A stretch of DNA of 64,000 bases from Maribacter aestuarii (GTDB lineage Bacteria > Bacteroidota > Bacteroidia > Flavobacteriales > Flavobacteriaceae), in NCBI RefSeq assembly GCF_027474845.2, contig NZ_CP107031.2:434001-498000 (forward strand). The letters are read 5' to 3'. Below the pieces are notes generated by a model that was not told the origin of the DNA, searched no databases, and saw only the letters and a list, made by a program, of their open reading frames with translations. Positions 54,685-63,780 of the stretch are shown here, one piece after another (within the stretch, counting starts at the first letter, position 1; the number at the start of each line of letters is the position of its first letter). Both the position numbers and the translations under genes were made by a program.

Positions 54685-54879
54685 ATGAAGCAATACAAAG
54701 TCGAAACACTTATTTACTACAGTAAGCTTACGCTGGATACTAAACATATCGCCAAATCGTCAAAAGCGGAGATACAGGAAAAACTTGACGAATATTCAAA
54801 AGATGGCTGGCATTTGGCTTCTACAGATGCAACCAGTTTTGGAGCGGCGGTTTACATTTATCTGTATTTTGAAAAGTAA
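54685..54879 (+). CDS. DUF4177 small protein
   Basis: A 64-residue protein with the DUF4177 pattern: an initial KQYKVETLIYY strand, a helix AEIQEKLDEYSKDGWHL, and a final YIYLYFEK strand. The GW(H/E)L motif is characteristic. The function is unknown. It follows the M14 peptidase by 15 bases and is probably co-transcribed, but no functional link is evident. Confidence 0.75.
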   Translation: MKQYKVETLIYYSKLTLDTKHIAKSSKAEIQEKLDEYSKDGWHLASTDATSFGAAVYIYLYFEK

Positions 54880-55081
54880 TGGCGTTGCAGGATTTTTTGG
54901 TTTTGAGTGGATTAGTCTCATCATCATACTAGGGGTTCTTATTTCCAATTGATTTTTATAGCAAAAGATGCCATAATAATTTTGATGTCGCCTTGAAAAA
55001 ACATTGTGTGCCAACAAATTGAAAGGATTTCCGTTATTTCAATGCCAGTTGCACTATAAAACTGGGAAAAATTGACGAAAA

Positions 55082-57442
55082 ATGGCCGAAAATAACGAGC
55101 AAATTGCCCGACTTTTAGATAGACTTGAGCAACTGTTAAAGCGGCAAGAGGGTTTTACTCAAGAAGTAAATCAGCTAAAAAAGGAATTACAGACTCTTAA
55201 AAAAGGTGAAGCCTCAGTCTCTTTTGAAGATAAGGAATCAGTAATAAAAGTAAGTGCTACGCCGAAAGCACCTGTAAACTTTATTCCTAAAAAAGAGGAA
55301 ACCACAGAAATACCACTGGTTCTACAGCCAACTAGCAGTGTAAAACCTCCAATAAAACCAACAAAGGGAAAGTCGAATTTAGAAAAATTCATAGGTGAAA
55401 ACCTCATCAATAAAATAGGCATATTGATTACGGTCATCGGCGTTGTAATCGGGGCAAAATATTCCATTGAAAACAATCTAATAAGTCCGCTAACACGCAT
55501 CATTTTAGGCTATCTCGTGGGTCTGGGACTTGTTGGTTTTGGCATCAAATTAAAGTCAAAATATACAAGTTACAGTGCGGTGCTCGTAAGCGGTGCTCTG
55601 GCCATCCTCTATTTCATCACTTTTGCAGCTTATAGTTTTTACGACCTTTTTCCGCAGCTTATGGCGTTCGGGATCATGCTCTTATTTACCGTTTTCGGGG
55701 TGGTGGCAGCCCTTAATTATAACAAACAAGTAATTGCCCATATAGGTTTGGTCGGTGCGTACGCCATACCTTTTTTACTTAGCAATGATTCAGGTAATGC
55801 TACATTTTTATTCGCCTACATGACCATGATTAATATTGGGATTTTGGTGATTTCCTTAAAAAAATACTGGAAAGCGCTTTACTATGTGGCCTTTAGTTTT
55901 AGCTGGTTGATTTATGGTGCCTGGGCAGCATTCTCGTATGTGAGAGAAGAACATTTTGCGTTGGCGCTATTTGTCATCAGTCTATTCTTCAGCATCTTTT
56001 ATTGTACGTTCCTGGCATACAAGCTGGTAAAGTCGGAAAACTTCAAGGTTTCAGACGTTTTTATGCTCATGCTGAATTCTTTCATATTTTATGGTTCGGG
56101 AATTGGATTACTCTCGTTTCATGAAACCGGAAATGAGCTTTTAGGCTTATTTACACTAATCAATGCACTTGTCCATTTTGGAGTATGTGTATTGATATAT
56201 AAAAGAAAACTGGCCGACAGGAATCTTTTTTTCCTCATTGCAGGCCTCGTCCTCACCTTTATAACTATAGCCATACCCGTGCAATTGGACGGTAATTGGG
56301 TTACATTGCTATGGGCATTGGAAGCAGCGCTCCTTTTCTGGATAGGCCGTACTAAGAAAGTACCCACCTACGAGTACCTATCGTATCCATTGATGATATT
56401 GGCTTTTTTAAGTCTTACTCAGGATTGGTCCACAAGCTATAGCAGTTACAACTATGGAGAAGGTATTCCTGAATTGATTCCTATTTTTAATTCAGCATTT
56501 TTAACGTCCCTACTATTTCTTGGTGCCTTTGGATTTATAAATTGGATCAATACAAAATTTCAAAATATTTCAGCGGACGGAAAACGAAGTGTTTTTTCCA
56601 AAATCATGGCCTTTGCCATTCCAGGAATACTGCTCTTCGTAACATACAGTGCATTTTACTTAGAAATTGAATACTATTTCCAATTACTTTTTCAAAAATC
56701 GGAAGTAGCGATGATAGGTAATGATGCCTATACCTATCCCCAAAGAAACTACGCCATCAAGGACCAAGCGGACATTTGGTTATTAAATTATACCTTACTT
56801 TTTGTTGCAGCACTTGCTTTCGTTAATATGGTGAGGATAAAGAACAAGGTTTTGGGAATCATCACCCTTTGCCTAGGAATACTTATCGGCGGTATTTTCC
56901 ATACGGCAGGATTATATATTTTGAGCGAATTGCGAGAAGCTTTTATCTCTCAAAACCTTGCGGAATTCTATGAAGTAGATGATTTTAACCTCTACATTAG
57001 ATATGTCGCCATTGCATTCTTCGCCATTCTAATCGTTATGTTGTACAAATTGATACGGCAATCCTTTATGAAAGTGAACTTTGGCATCCCCTTTAATATC
57101 CTTTTGCATGTGTCACTCTTGTGGATACTTAGTAGCGAACTATTGACTTGGATGGATTTGGCTGGCTCCAACGAGTCTTACAAACTTGGCTTAAGTATTT
57201 TATGGGGCACTTACTCTCTTTACCTAATTGCCCTGGGCATTTGGAAAAACCGAAAATACCTGCGTATTATCGCCATTATTTTGTTCGGTGTTACTTTGGT
57301 CAAACTATTCCTTTACGATATAGCATCCTTGAATACCATTTCAAAAACAATCGTGTTCGTATCCTTGGGAATATTGCTATTAATTATCTCTTTCCTTTAT
57401 AACAAATACAAACATATCATTGCACATGAGGACGAGCACTAA
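55082..57442 (+). CDS. DUF2339 polytopic membrane protein
   Basis: A 786-residue protein. Residues 1-45 form a coiled coil (IARLLDRLEQLLKRQEGF), residues 45-110 a polar linker, then the LEKFIGENLINKIGILITVIG motif that opens the DUF2339 domain and some 18-22 hydrophobic helices to the end. DUF2339 proteins are large inner-membrane proteins of unknown function. The stop overlaps the start of the following DUF3999 gene, and such pairs recur in other genomes, so the two products probably act together. Confidence 0.88.
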   Translation: MAENNEQIARLLDRLEQLLKRQEGFTQEVNQLKKELQTLKKGEASVSFEDKESVIKVSATPKAPVNFIPKKEETTEIPLVLQPTSSVKPPIKPTKGKSNLEKFIGENLINKIGILITVIGVVIGAKYSIENNLISPLTRIILGYLVGLGLVGFGIKLKSKYTSYSAVLVSGALAILYFITFAAYSFYDLFPQLMAFGIMLLFTVFGVVAALNYNKQVIAHIGLVGAYAIPFLLSNDSGNATFLFAYMTMINIGILVISLKKYWKALYYVAFSFSWLIYGAWAAFSYVREEHFALALFVISLFFSIFYCTFLAYKLVKSENFKVSDVFMLMLNSFIFYGSGIGLLSFHETGNELLGLFTLINALVHFGVCVLIYKRKLADRNLFFLIAGLVLTFITIAIPVQLDGNWVTLLWALEAALLFWIGRTKKVPTYEYLSYPLMILAFLSLTQDWSTSYSSYNYGEGIPELIPIFNSAFLTSLLFLGAFGFINWINTKFQNISADGKRSVFSKIMAFAIPGILLFVTYSAFYLEIEYYFQLLFQKSEVAMIGNDAYTYPQRNYAIKDQADIWLLNYTLLFVAALAFVNMVRIKNKVLGIITLCLGILIGGIFHTAGLYILSELREAFISQNLAEFYEVDDFNLYIRYVAIAFFAILIVMLYKLIRQSFMKVNFGIPFNILLHVSLLWILSSELLTWMDLAGSNESYKLGLSILWGTYSLYLIALGIWKNRKYLRIIAIILFGVTLVKLFLYDIASLNTISKTIVFVSLGILLLIISFLYNKYKHIIAHEDEH

Positions 57443-58661
57443 AATAGGAGCATTCCTGCTATTACTATCATGTTCAATCTCCTTTGGGCAATTGAATAGT
57501 TACGACCAAAAAATTGCACTTAAGGGTACAACGGACCAATGGCATACCATTCCGTTACCAAATACCCTTTTCTCCCATGTGAAAAATAATTTGGCCGATA
57601 TCCGAATCTATGGTATTACAAAAACCGATACACTGGAAGCGCCCTATGTTTTTAGGGTGTCCGATGCCAAAGGGGCTTTATCTAAAATTGATTTTAGCCT
57701 CATCAATACCTCGTCCAATGAGAATGGATACTTCTTTACGTATGAAGTCCCAACGACCAAAAGTATCAATGAAATTCAACTCAACATAAAGAACGATAAT
57801 TTTGATTGGAACGTTATGCTCGAAGGAAGTCAGAATCAACGAGAATGGTTCACCCTACTAGAGGATTACAGGATTGTTTCCATTAAAAATAGCCAGACGA
57901 ATTACTCCTTTACCAATCTTCAATTTTCAAATGCGAAATATCGTTATTATCGACTATTAATGATGAGCGATGTAAAACCAGAACTGCTCCGAACCACCTT
58001 ATATTTGGATAGCATCATACCCTCAACTTATCAAGAATATCCTGTGGCTAATTTTGAAGTGACCGAAGAGGGCAAAAACACCATTCTCACGACTGATTTA
58101 AACTCGCGTATCCCTGTAAGTTATATGAAAATTGGAGTCATGGATAAGATTGATTACTATCGTCCCGTGGAGATTCAGTATGTTTCGGATAGCGTAAATA
58201 CGGAGAAAGGTTGGCGATACAGCTACCGAACCCTTACTACTGGCACTTTATCTTCCTTGGAGGAAAACGAATTTAAATTCAATAGTTATCTAGCCAAAAA
58301 ACTAAGGGTTGTGGTTCAAAATTATGATAATCAACCTTTAACGTTCTCTAAACCGATTGTAAAGGGATATCGACATGAGCTGATCGCTCGTTTTGATAAA
58401 TCGGCCGACTATTATTTGGCCTATGGCAACAACAATGCTCGTGCTCCAATTTATGATATATCAGGAAATGGATTCGTACTTCCAAAAAATCTCAAACCAG
58501 TTACTTTGGGGCAACCCCAGACAATTCAGAAAAGTAAATTGCCCAGAACATTACCCCTTTTTGAGAATAAGTGGTGGCTTTGGGGCATTATGGGCATTGT
58601 AATTCTAGTCCTAGGAGCATTTACCATAAAAATGATGCGAAGTAGCGGTCATAACAACTAA
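57426..58661 (+). CDS. DUF3999 family exported protein
   Basis: A protein of 411 residues with a signal peptide (residues 1 to about 22, ISFGQ) and a single C-terminal membrane helix (about residues 385-405, LWGIMGIVILVLGAFTIKMM). The body is beta-rich and matches DUF3999 (IRIYGITKTDTLEAPYVFRV, VMLEGSQNQREWFTLLED), a galactose-binding-like double domain. The ATG at 57426 lies 17 bases inside the DUF2339 gene, so translation is probably coupled; a TTG two codons upstream is less likely. Its function is unknown. Confidence 0.82.
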   Translation: MRTSTKIGAFLLLLSCSISFGQLNSYDQKIALKGTTDQWHTIPLPNTLFSHVKNNLADIRIYGITKTDTLEAPYVFRVSDAKGALSKIDFSLINTSSNENGYFFTYEVPTTKSINEIQLNIKNDNFDWNVMLEGSQNQREWFTLLEDYRIVSIKNSQTNYSFTNLQFSNAKYRYYRLLMMSDVKPELLRTTLYLDSIIPSTYQEYPVANFEVTEEGKNTILTTDLNSRIPVSYMKIGVMDKIDYYRPVEIQYVSDSVNTEKGWRYSYRTLTTGTLSSLEENEFKFNSYLAKKLRVVVQNYDNQPLTFSKPIVKGYRHELIARFDKSADYYLAYGNNNARAPIYDISGNGFVLPKNLKPVTLGQPQTIQKSKLPRTLPLFENKWWLWGIMGIVILVLGAFTIKMMRSSGHNN

Positions 58662-58822
58662 ACTGTCGTAACTGGACCAACTCTTTGTCATTATATAATA
58701 TTCCCAACTTCCTTCAATAATACGACAGGCACCTTGTATTTTACATTTGCAGCCGTAATAGAAGATACCTATTCCATTATCCTACTTCTTTTTGATATTT
58801 ATAGAATTATAGTAAAATGACC

Positions 58823-58830
58823 TATATTTA
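58823..58830 (+). promoter_or_regulatory. Candidate -7 box before outer-membrane barrel gene
   Basis: TATATTTA matches seven of eight positions of TAnnTTTG, 42 bases before the ATG at 58873. The nearby TTACTTTTAA could serve equally. Confidence 0.25.
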
Positions 58831-58872
58831 GCCTCATTACTGTAGTTACTTTTAACACTAAAGACGATTAAA

Positions 58873-59412
58873 ATGAAAAACACCTTACTTAAGCTTTTAC
58901 TCACAATATCTTTGGCATTTATGTGTTATCAATCAAATGCACAGACTACGACTATTAGTGTTATTGATAGTACAGATGCCAAAGAGCCCGGATTAAAATT
59001 CGGATGCGGGTTTGGACTAAGTTTTTTGGGAGGAACGAACATAAGTCTTTCCCCCAATTTGGTCTATGAAGTGAGTGATAAAATAAGTCTGGGCGGCGGT
59101 ATTCAAGGTAGTTATACGGCCATAAAGGACCTCCAAAAAACAACAACCATCGGATTTAACGTCATTAGTTTTTACAACCCAACACCAAAATTCACTACAC
59201 TATTAGAGTTTGCAGAACTGAATGTAAATAGGACCGTAGAAATGGTAACAGGGGATGTAAAGGATAAATTTTGGGAATCGGCCTTGTTCGTTGGTGCTGG
59301 TTACAATGTTTCCAATAAAATAGCCATTGGTGCTAAATACAATGTTCTTTATAAAGAAGATGAGAGCGTGTACACGAGTCCAATCATTCCCTTTGTAAAC
59401 ATAACTTTTTAG
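58873..59412 (+). CDS. Small outer-membrane beta-barrel protein
   Basis: A 179-residue protein with a signal peptide (ending QSNAQ) followed by alternating strands (LKFGCGFGLSFLGGTNISLS, KISLGGGIQGSYTAI, KFTTLLEFAELNVN, SALFVGAGYNVSNKIAIGAK) and a C-terminal FVNITF ending in Phe, as needed for outer-membrane insertion. The pattern fits an eight-stranded OmpX/OmpW-like barrel. Its function is unknown. It converges with rimO over 44 bases that contain no clear terminator. Confidence 0.8.
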   Translation: MKNTLLKLLLTISLAFMCYQSNAQTTTISVIDSTDAKEPGLKFGCGFGLSFLGGTNISLSPNLVYEVSDKISLGGGIQGSYTAIKDLQKTTTIGFNVISFYNPTPKFTTLLEFAELNVNRTVEMVTGDVKDKFWESALFVGAGYNVSNKIAIGAKYNVLYKEDESVYTSPIIPFVNITF

Positions 59413-59456
59413 CCGATACTGGACATAATCCAATCGCTCGCCGAAGAGGGAACCAA

Positions 59457-60758
59457 TTAAGCAGGTTCACCATACAAATCAAAGTCTGCAGCTTCCGTAA
59501 TTGTGATGTTTACAAATTCTCCCTGCTTCACATAGTGCTTGGTAGCATCGATAAGCACCTCGTTATCCACATCCGGGGAATCAAATTCCGTTCGGCCGAC
59601 AAAATAATTTCCTTCCTTTCGGTCAATGATACATTTAAACGTCTGGCCAATTTTTTGCTGGTTCAACTCCCATGAGATTTGAGATTGAATCTCCATAATG
59701 GTATTAGCCCGTTCCTGCTTAATTTCTTCGGGAACATCATCTACCAGATTGAAAGCATGGGTATTTTCCTCATGACTATAAGTAAAACAACCCAAACGCT
59801 CAAAACGCATGGCTTCCACCCAATTTTTTAAGGTTTGGAAATCTTCCTCAGTTTCCCCTGGATAGCCCACGATCAAGGTGGTTCTGATTGTCATATCCGG
59901 TACAGCAGTTCTAAAATTCTGTAATAATTTGGTGGTCTTAGCCTGTGTAGTTCCCCGGCGCATGCTTTTCAGTATACTATCGGAGATGTGCTGTAAAGGA
60001 ATATCCAAATAATTACAGACTTTAGGTTCCCGTTTCATCACCTCCAATACATCCATAGGGAAACCCGTGGGAAAGGCGTAGTGTAACCTTATCCATTCAA
60101 TGCCGTCAACTTTGACCAAATTCTCCAGTAGTTCGGCTAGATTACGTTTCTTATATAAATCGAGACCATAATACGTTAAATCCTGGGCAATAAGAATAAG
60201 TTCCTTTACTCCTTTGGCTGCCAATTTTTCGGCTTCTATTACTAATTCCTCTATAGGCTTGCTTTTATGCTTTCCACGCATCAATGGGATAGCACAAAAA
60301 GAGCAAGGACGGTCACATCCCTCCGCTATTTTCAAATAGGCGTAATTTTTTGGGGTTGTTGTGAGTCGCTCCCCAATTAATTCATGTTTGTAATCCGCAC
60401 CTAAAGCTTTTAAAAGATTGGGTAATTCACTAGTTCCAAAATATTCGTCAACGTTTGGAATCTCTTTTTGTAAATCTGGTTTGTAGCGTTCACTTAGGCA
60501 ACCGGTGACAAAAACCTTATCCACTTCCCCAGCCTCTTTCTTTTGAACAAATTCTAAAATCGTGTTCACACTTTCTTCCTTAGCATTAGCGATAAAACCA
60601 CAGGTATTTATGACCACTACATTGCCCTCCTCTTCGTGCACCACCTCTTTATTATTGGCCCGTAACTGACCCATGAGCACTTCGGAATCGTAGACATTTT
60701 TACTACAACCGAGGGTTACCACGTTGATTTTGTTCTTCTTTAGTGTTTTTGTTCGCAT
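59457..60758 (-). CDS. rimO: Ribosomal protein S12 methylthiotransferase RimO
   Basis: A 433-residue radical-SAM methylthiotransferase that modifies Asp88 of ribosomal protein S12. The N-terminal 4Fe-4S cluster uses C18 (LGCSKN), C53 (NTCGF) and C87 (TGCLSERY), the radical-SAM cluster uses C148, C152 and C155 (GCDRPCSFCAIP), and a TRAM domain closes the protein. The LGCSKN and CAIPLMRGKHKS signatures separate RimO from MiaB. It has a good promoter candidate at 60776-60803 and stands alone. Confidence 0.96.
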   Translation of the reverse strand: MRTKTLKKNKINVVTLGCSKNVYDSEVLMGQLRANNKEVVHEEEGNVVVINTCGFIANAKEESVNTILEFVQKKEAGEVDKVFVTGCLSERYKPDLQKEIPNVDEYFGTSELPNLLKALGADYKHELIGERLTTTPKNYAYLKIAEGCDRPCSFCAIPLMRGKHKSKPIEELVIEAEKLAAKGVKELILIAQDLTYYGLDLYKKRNLAELLENLVKVDGIEWIRLHYAFPTGFPMDVLEVMKREPKVCNYLDIPLQHISDSILKSMRRGTTQAKTTKLLQNFRTAVPDMTIRTTLIVGYPGETEEDFQTLKNWVEAMRFERLGCFTYSHEENTHAFNLVDDVPEEIKQERANTIMEIQSQISWELNQQKIGQTFKCIIDRKEGNYFVGRTEFDSPDVDNEVLIDATKHYVKQGEFVNITITEAADFDLYGEPA

Positions 60759-60775
60759 TGCTTTTTAATGGGGTG

Positions 60776-60803
60776 CAAAAATACAACATGCCCTACTAAC
60801 AAA
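60776..60803 (-). promoter_or_regulatory. Promoter of rimO
   Basis: On the minus strand TTTG (60803-60800) is followed after 16 bases by TATTTTTG (60783-60776), a perfect -7 box with near-canonical spacing for Bacteroidota. The leader to the ATG at 60758 would be about a dozen bases. Confidence 0.55.
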
Positions 60804-60880
60804 CAGCAACTTAGACGAATTCTTCCATTTTTACGTTAAACTAAAACGGTAATTGAGAGTCCAAATAAAAAAGTTATCCT

Positions 60881-61972
60881 ATGAAAAGTATATTTTACGC
60901 AGGACTACCACTGTTAGCTCTTCTCTTTCTGAACTGTTCAAAGGACAGCAATGAAATTCAAATCGATGACACCTTAGAGACAGTTAATTTCTATTTTCCA
61001 CCAATGAATTCGGATACTTGGGAAATGGTAACTCCTGAGGATCTGGATTGGAATACCAATGCCGAGCAGTCGCTTTATGATTTTCTAGAAGAAAATGGCA
61101 CCAAAGCGTTCATTGTACTAAAGGACGGAAAAATTGTTATGGAGCAGTATTTCGGGGACCACACCAAGGATTCTCCCTGGTACTGGGCGTCTGCCGGAAA
61201 AACCTTGACTGCTTTTACAACAGGTCTTGCAGTGCAGGAAGGATTTTTATCCCTGAACGATAAAAGTTCCGATTATTTGGGCATGGGTTGGACCGGCCTT
61301 ACAACCGAGAAAGAAAACTTGATTACCGTTTGGCATCAATTAACGATGACCTCTGGAATGGATGATACCCAAGGGGATTGTAAAACATCCAACTGCCTCA
61401 ACTATCTGGCCGATGCAGGAACACGGTGGGCCTATCACAATGCACCTTACACTTTAATCCAAGACGTAATCTCTAATGCCACTCAAACTGATTTTGAAGA
61501 TTACTTTTCTTCTAAAGTAAAAGAAAGAATAGGGATGACCGGCTCTTGGATTTCAACCAACGGACTGAACAATGTCTATTGGAGTACCGCACGCAGTATG
61601 GCCCGTTTTGGATTGCTGAACTTAAATGATGGTAAGTGGGACGTTACTACAATTCTTAATGATGAGGTTTACCTAAACGACATGAAAAATACATCGCAAA
61701 ATTTGAACAAGTCCTACGGCTATTTGTGGTGGCTGAACGGAAAGGAGAGTGCCATGGTGCCCCAATCCCAAATCGTATTTGATACCGAACTGATACCCAA
61801 TGCCCCGTATGACCTCTATGCGGGTCTGGGAAAAAATGACCAAAAGCTCTACATCGTTCCCAGTCAAAACTTAGTTGTGGTCAGAATGGGAGAAAATCCC
61901 GGAGGCGCCGCCCTTGGACCTTCTGGTTTTGATAATGAACTGTGGGGTTTTTTGAATGAGGTGATGAATTGA
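60881..61972 (+). CDS. Serine hydrolase lipoprotein (beta-lactamase fold)
   Basis: A 363-residue lipoprotein with lipid on C19 (LLFLNC). The class C beta-lactamase-like fold has its nucleophile motif S104-A-G-K107 (WASAGKTLT) and the second motif Y185-H-N187 (WAYHNAPY). The third region, near LGKNDQKLYIVPSQN, has no KTG. It is about the size of esterase-type members such as 6-aminohexanoate-dimer hydrolase relatives. It is probably a peptidase or esterase at the periplasmic side of a membrane. Its substrate is unknown, and antibiotic resistance is not implied. Confidence 0.9.
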   Translation: MKSIFYAGLPLLALLFLNCSKDSNEIQIDDTLETVNFYFPPMNSDTWEMVTPEDLDWNTNAEQSLYDFLEENGTKAFIVLKDGKIVMEQYFGDHTKDSPWYWASAGKTLTAFTTGLAVQEGFLSLNDKSSDYLGMGWTGLTTEKENLITVWHQLTMTSGMDDTQGDCKTSNCLNYLADAGTRWAYHNAPYTLIQDVISNATQTDFEDYFSSKVKERIGMTGSWISTNGLNNVYWSTARSMARFGLLNLNDGKWDVTTILNDEVYLNDMKNTSQNLNKSYGYLWWLNGKESAMVPQSQIVFDTELIPNAPYDLYAGLGKNDQKLYIVPSQNLVVVRMGENPGGAALGPSGFDNELWGFLNEVMN

Positions 61973-62015
61973 TTAATCGAACCTAGTTCCAATACAAAAA
62001 TTCTGTTATTAAGCT

Positions 62016-63716
62016 TTACTCATAGCCCTTCGGCAACTGCCTTACGTGCATTGCCGTTTCAAAAGCGCTGCCCAAGCTTAGCAAATCGGCCTCTCGAAAT
62101 TGCTTCCCAATAAAAGTCAAACTAATAGGTTCGCCTGATTTTTTGTATCCCATAGGGACGGTCAGAGCTGGATATTTGGCTACGGCAGCATAGCCGGCGT
62201 GGTAATTGTTTATAGAGAGAATGGCATCTAAATTATGCTTGTCCATTGCCGTATCAAAAAACATCCGTCCATTTTTCTCCAACGTTGCTTTTATTTCCTC
62301 TAGCTCCCCGGCCGTGGTACTATCTGCTTCAATACCTTCAAAAAGAGCTTGTCCGTAAGGAATTCTGGTCAGGGAATCCGCATTATTGAAAGCAACAGCA
62401 TCAGCAATGGATTTAATTTTTACTTTCTCCGGATTGGTATTTGACTCTAAATATACGGGCAAATCGTTCCGCATATCAATATTCAATATGCTCAGAAAAC
62501 CATCCATTTTGACTTCGGGAGGTGTAAATTCCACTACTTCTGCACCTAAATCCCGCAACTTTTCTATGGTGGATTTATAAATGGAATCGCTTTCCATCAA
62601 GGTACTTAAGGCACCCAAACGCATTTCTGTAAAAGGTTTAGGATGCAACGGTGCGGATAAAATGCCGGGGCCGGCCTCTACGGACTTGGAATCAGATTCA
62701 TCCTTCCCCAACATGGCGGATAATAGAACGGCATTGTCTCTTACATTCTTGGTCATTGGCCCCGGTGTGTCCAAAGTACTGGAGATCGGAACGATTCCCG
62801 TCCTACTCAACAGACCAATTGTAGGTTTTAAACCTACTACCGAATTTTGGCTACTGGGTGATAAGATAGAGCCCGAAGTTTCCGTACCTACGGCGGCCAC
62901 AGCATAATTAGCGGCTACCGACGTTCCACTTCCCGAACTGGAACCTCCTGTTTCAAATACTCTTCTTCCGTAAGGATTCAGTGTCTGCCCGCCATAAGCA
63001 CTATAACCCACTGGGCAACCGCTGCATAGGAAATAGGCCCACTCACTCAAATTGACCTTACCCAAAATAAGCGCACCGTTCTTTTTTAATTGCTTCACTA
63101 TAAATGAATCTTCCACTTCATTATCCATCAAAGCAATACTACCAGCCGTTGTTTTCATTCCCAATGTATTGATGTTGTCCTTTAGCAGAATAGGCATTCC
63201 GTAAATGGGGTGTTGCATTTCTGACACCGTACCCTCCGCTTTTAACTTGTCCAACTTTCGGGCGGCATCCACAACATCTTCGTTAAGGGCAATTATCGTA
63301 TTTAAGGTGGTGGCATTATCCAATTCATATTTATAAATCCTGTAGAGGTAAAACAAGACCAAATCCTCATAACTCAACCTATTTTCCTGTATATGTTCTC
63401 GAATGGTATAGATATCCTGCTCCAGAATCATTGGCTTTAGCGACTCGTAGTCAGCCTCCGTCATTTTAGAAACCTCATCGTAGAGTGGAAGGAAAACATC
63501 GTTTTTATCCAATACCTTGGACTGGACAAGCTTGTACTGCATTCTGCTATTTTCATGGTCCGTATTTGCGGCTACTTCAGCAGAATCGTTGTAAGGTTCC
63601 CAGATACGAACTTGCTCGGGATTGGCCTTAGTTTCTTCCTTACATGAGGAAGTTACAATCAGAAAGCAAACTAGGATTGAGGATATCAGTAAAGGAGATA
63701 ATAATGATTTTGACAT
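62016..63716 (-). CDS. Amidase signature family lipoprotein
   Basis: A 566-residue exported amidase with lipid on C25 (VTSSC). The Ser-cisSer-Lys triad can be placed: K179 in PILLKDNINT, S259 in ETGGSSSGSGTS and S283 in TETSGSILSPS. The insert CSGCPVGYSAYGG with two cysteines is unusual and may form a disulfide outside the cytoplasm. Amidase-signature enzymes cleave amides, including peptide amides; the lipoprotein form suggests a scavenging role. A -7-like box TATATTTA lies at 63751-63744 on the minus strand. Confidence 0.93.
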   Translation of the reverse strand: MSKSLLSPLLISSILVCFLIVTSSCKEETKANPEQVRIWEPYNDSAEVAANTDHENSRMQYKLVQSKVLDKNDVFLPLYDEVSKMTEADYESLKPMILEQDIYTIREHIQENRLSYEDLVLFYLYRIYKYELDNATTLNTIIALNEDVVDAARKLDKLKAEGTVSEMQHPIYGMPILLKDNINTLGMKTTAGSIALMDNEVEDSFIVKQLKKNGALILGKVNLSEWAYFLCSGCPVGYSAYGGQTLNPYGRRVFETGGSSSGSGTSVAANYAVAAVGTETSGSILSPSSQNSVVGLKPTIGLLSRTGIVPISSTLDTPGPMTKNVRDNAVLLSAMLGKDESDSKSVEAGPGILSAPLHPKPFTEMRLGALSTLMESDSIYKSTIEKLRDLGAEVVEFTPPEVKMDGFLSILNIDMRNDLPVYLESNTNPEKVKIKSIADAVAFNNADSLTRIPYGQALFEGIEADSTTAGELEEIKATLEKNGRMFFDTAMDKHNLDAILSINNYHAGYAAVAKYPALTVPMGYKKSGEPISLTFIGKQFREADLLSLGSAFETAMHVRQLPKGYE

Positions 63717-63743
63717 TTTAAAAAGGGTTAGTACTGGGAAGTC

Positions 63744-63751
63744 TAAATATA
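63744..63751 (-). promoter_or_regulatory. Candidate -7 box of amidase gene
   Basis: The minus strand reads TATATTTA, seven of eight positions of TAnnTTTG, 27 bases before the amidase ATG at 63716. Confidence 0.3.
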
Positions 63752-63780
63752 AGATTTCTATGCCTCGTTTAAAATCGCAG

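Noticed and set aside
58663-58728. Inverted repeat CTGTCGTA ... TACGACAG
   Set aside because: The 8-base arms are 50 bases apart with A+T-rich sequence between them and no T-run; too weak to call a terminator or operator.
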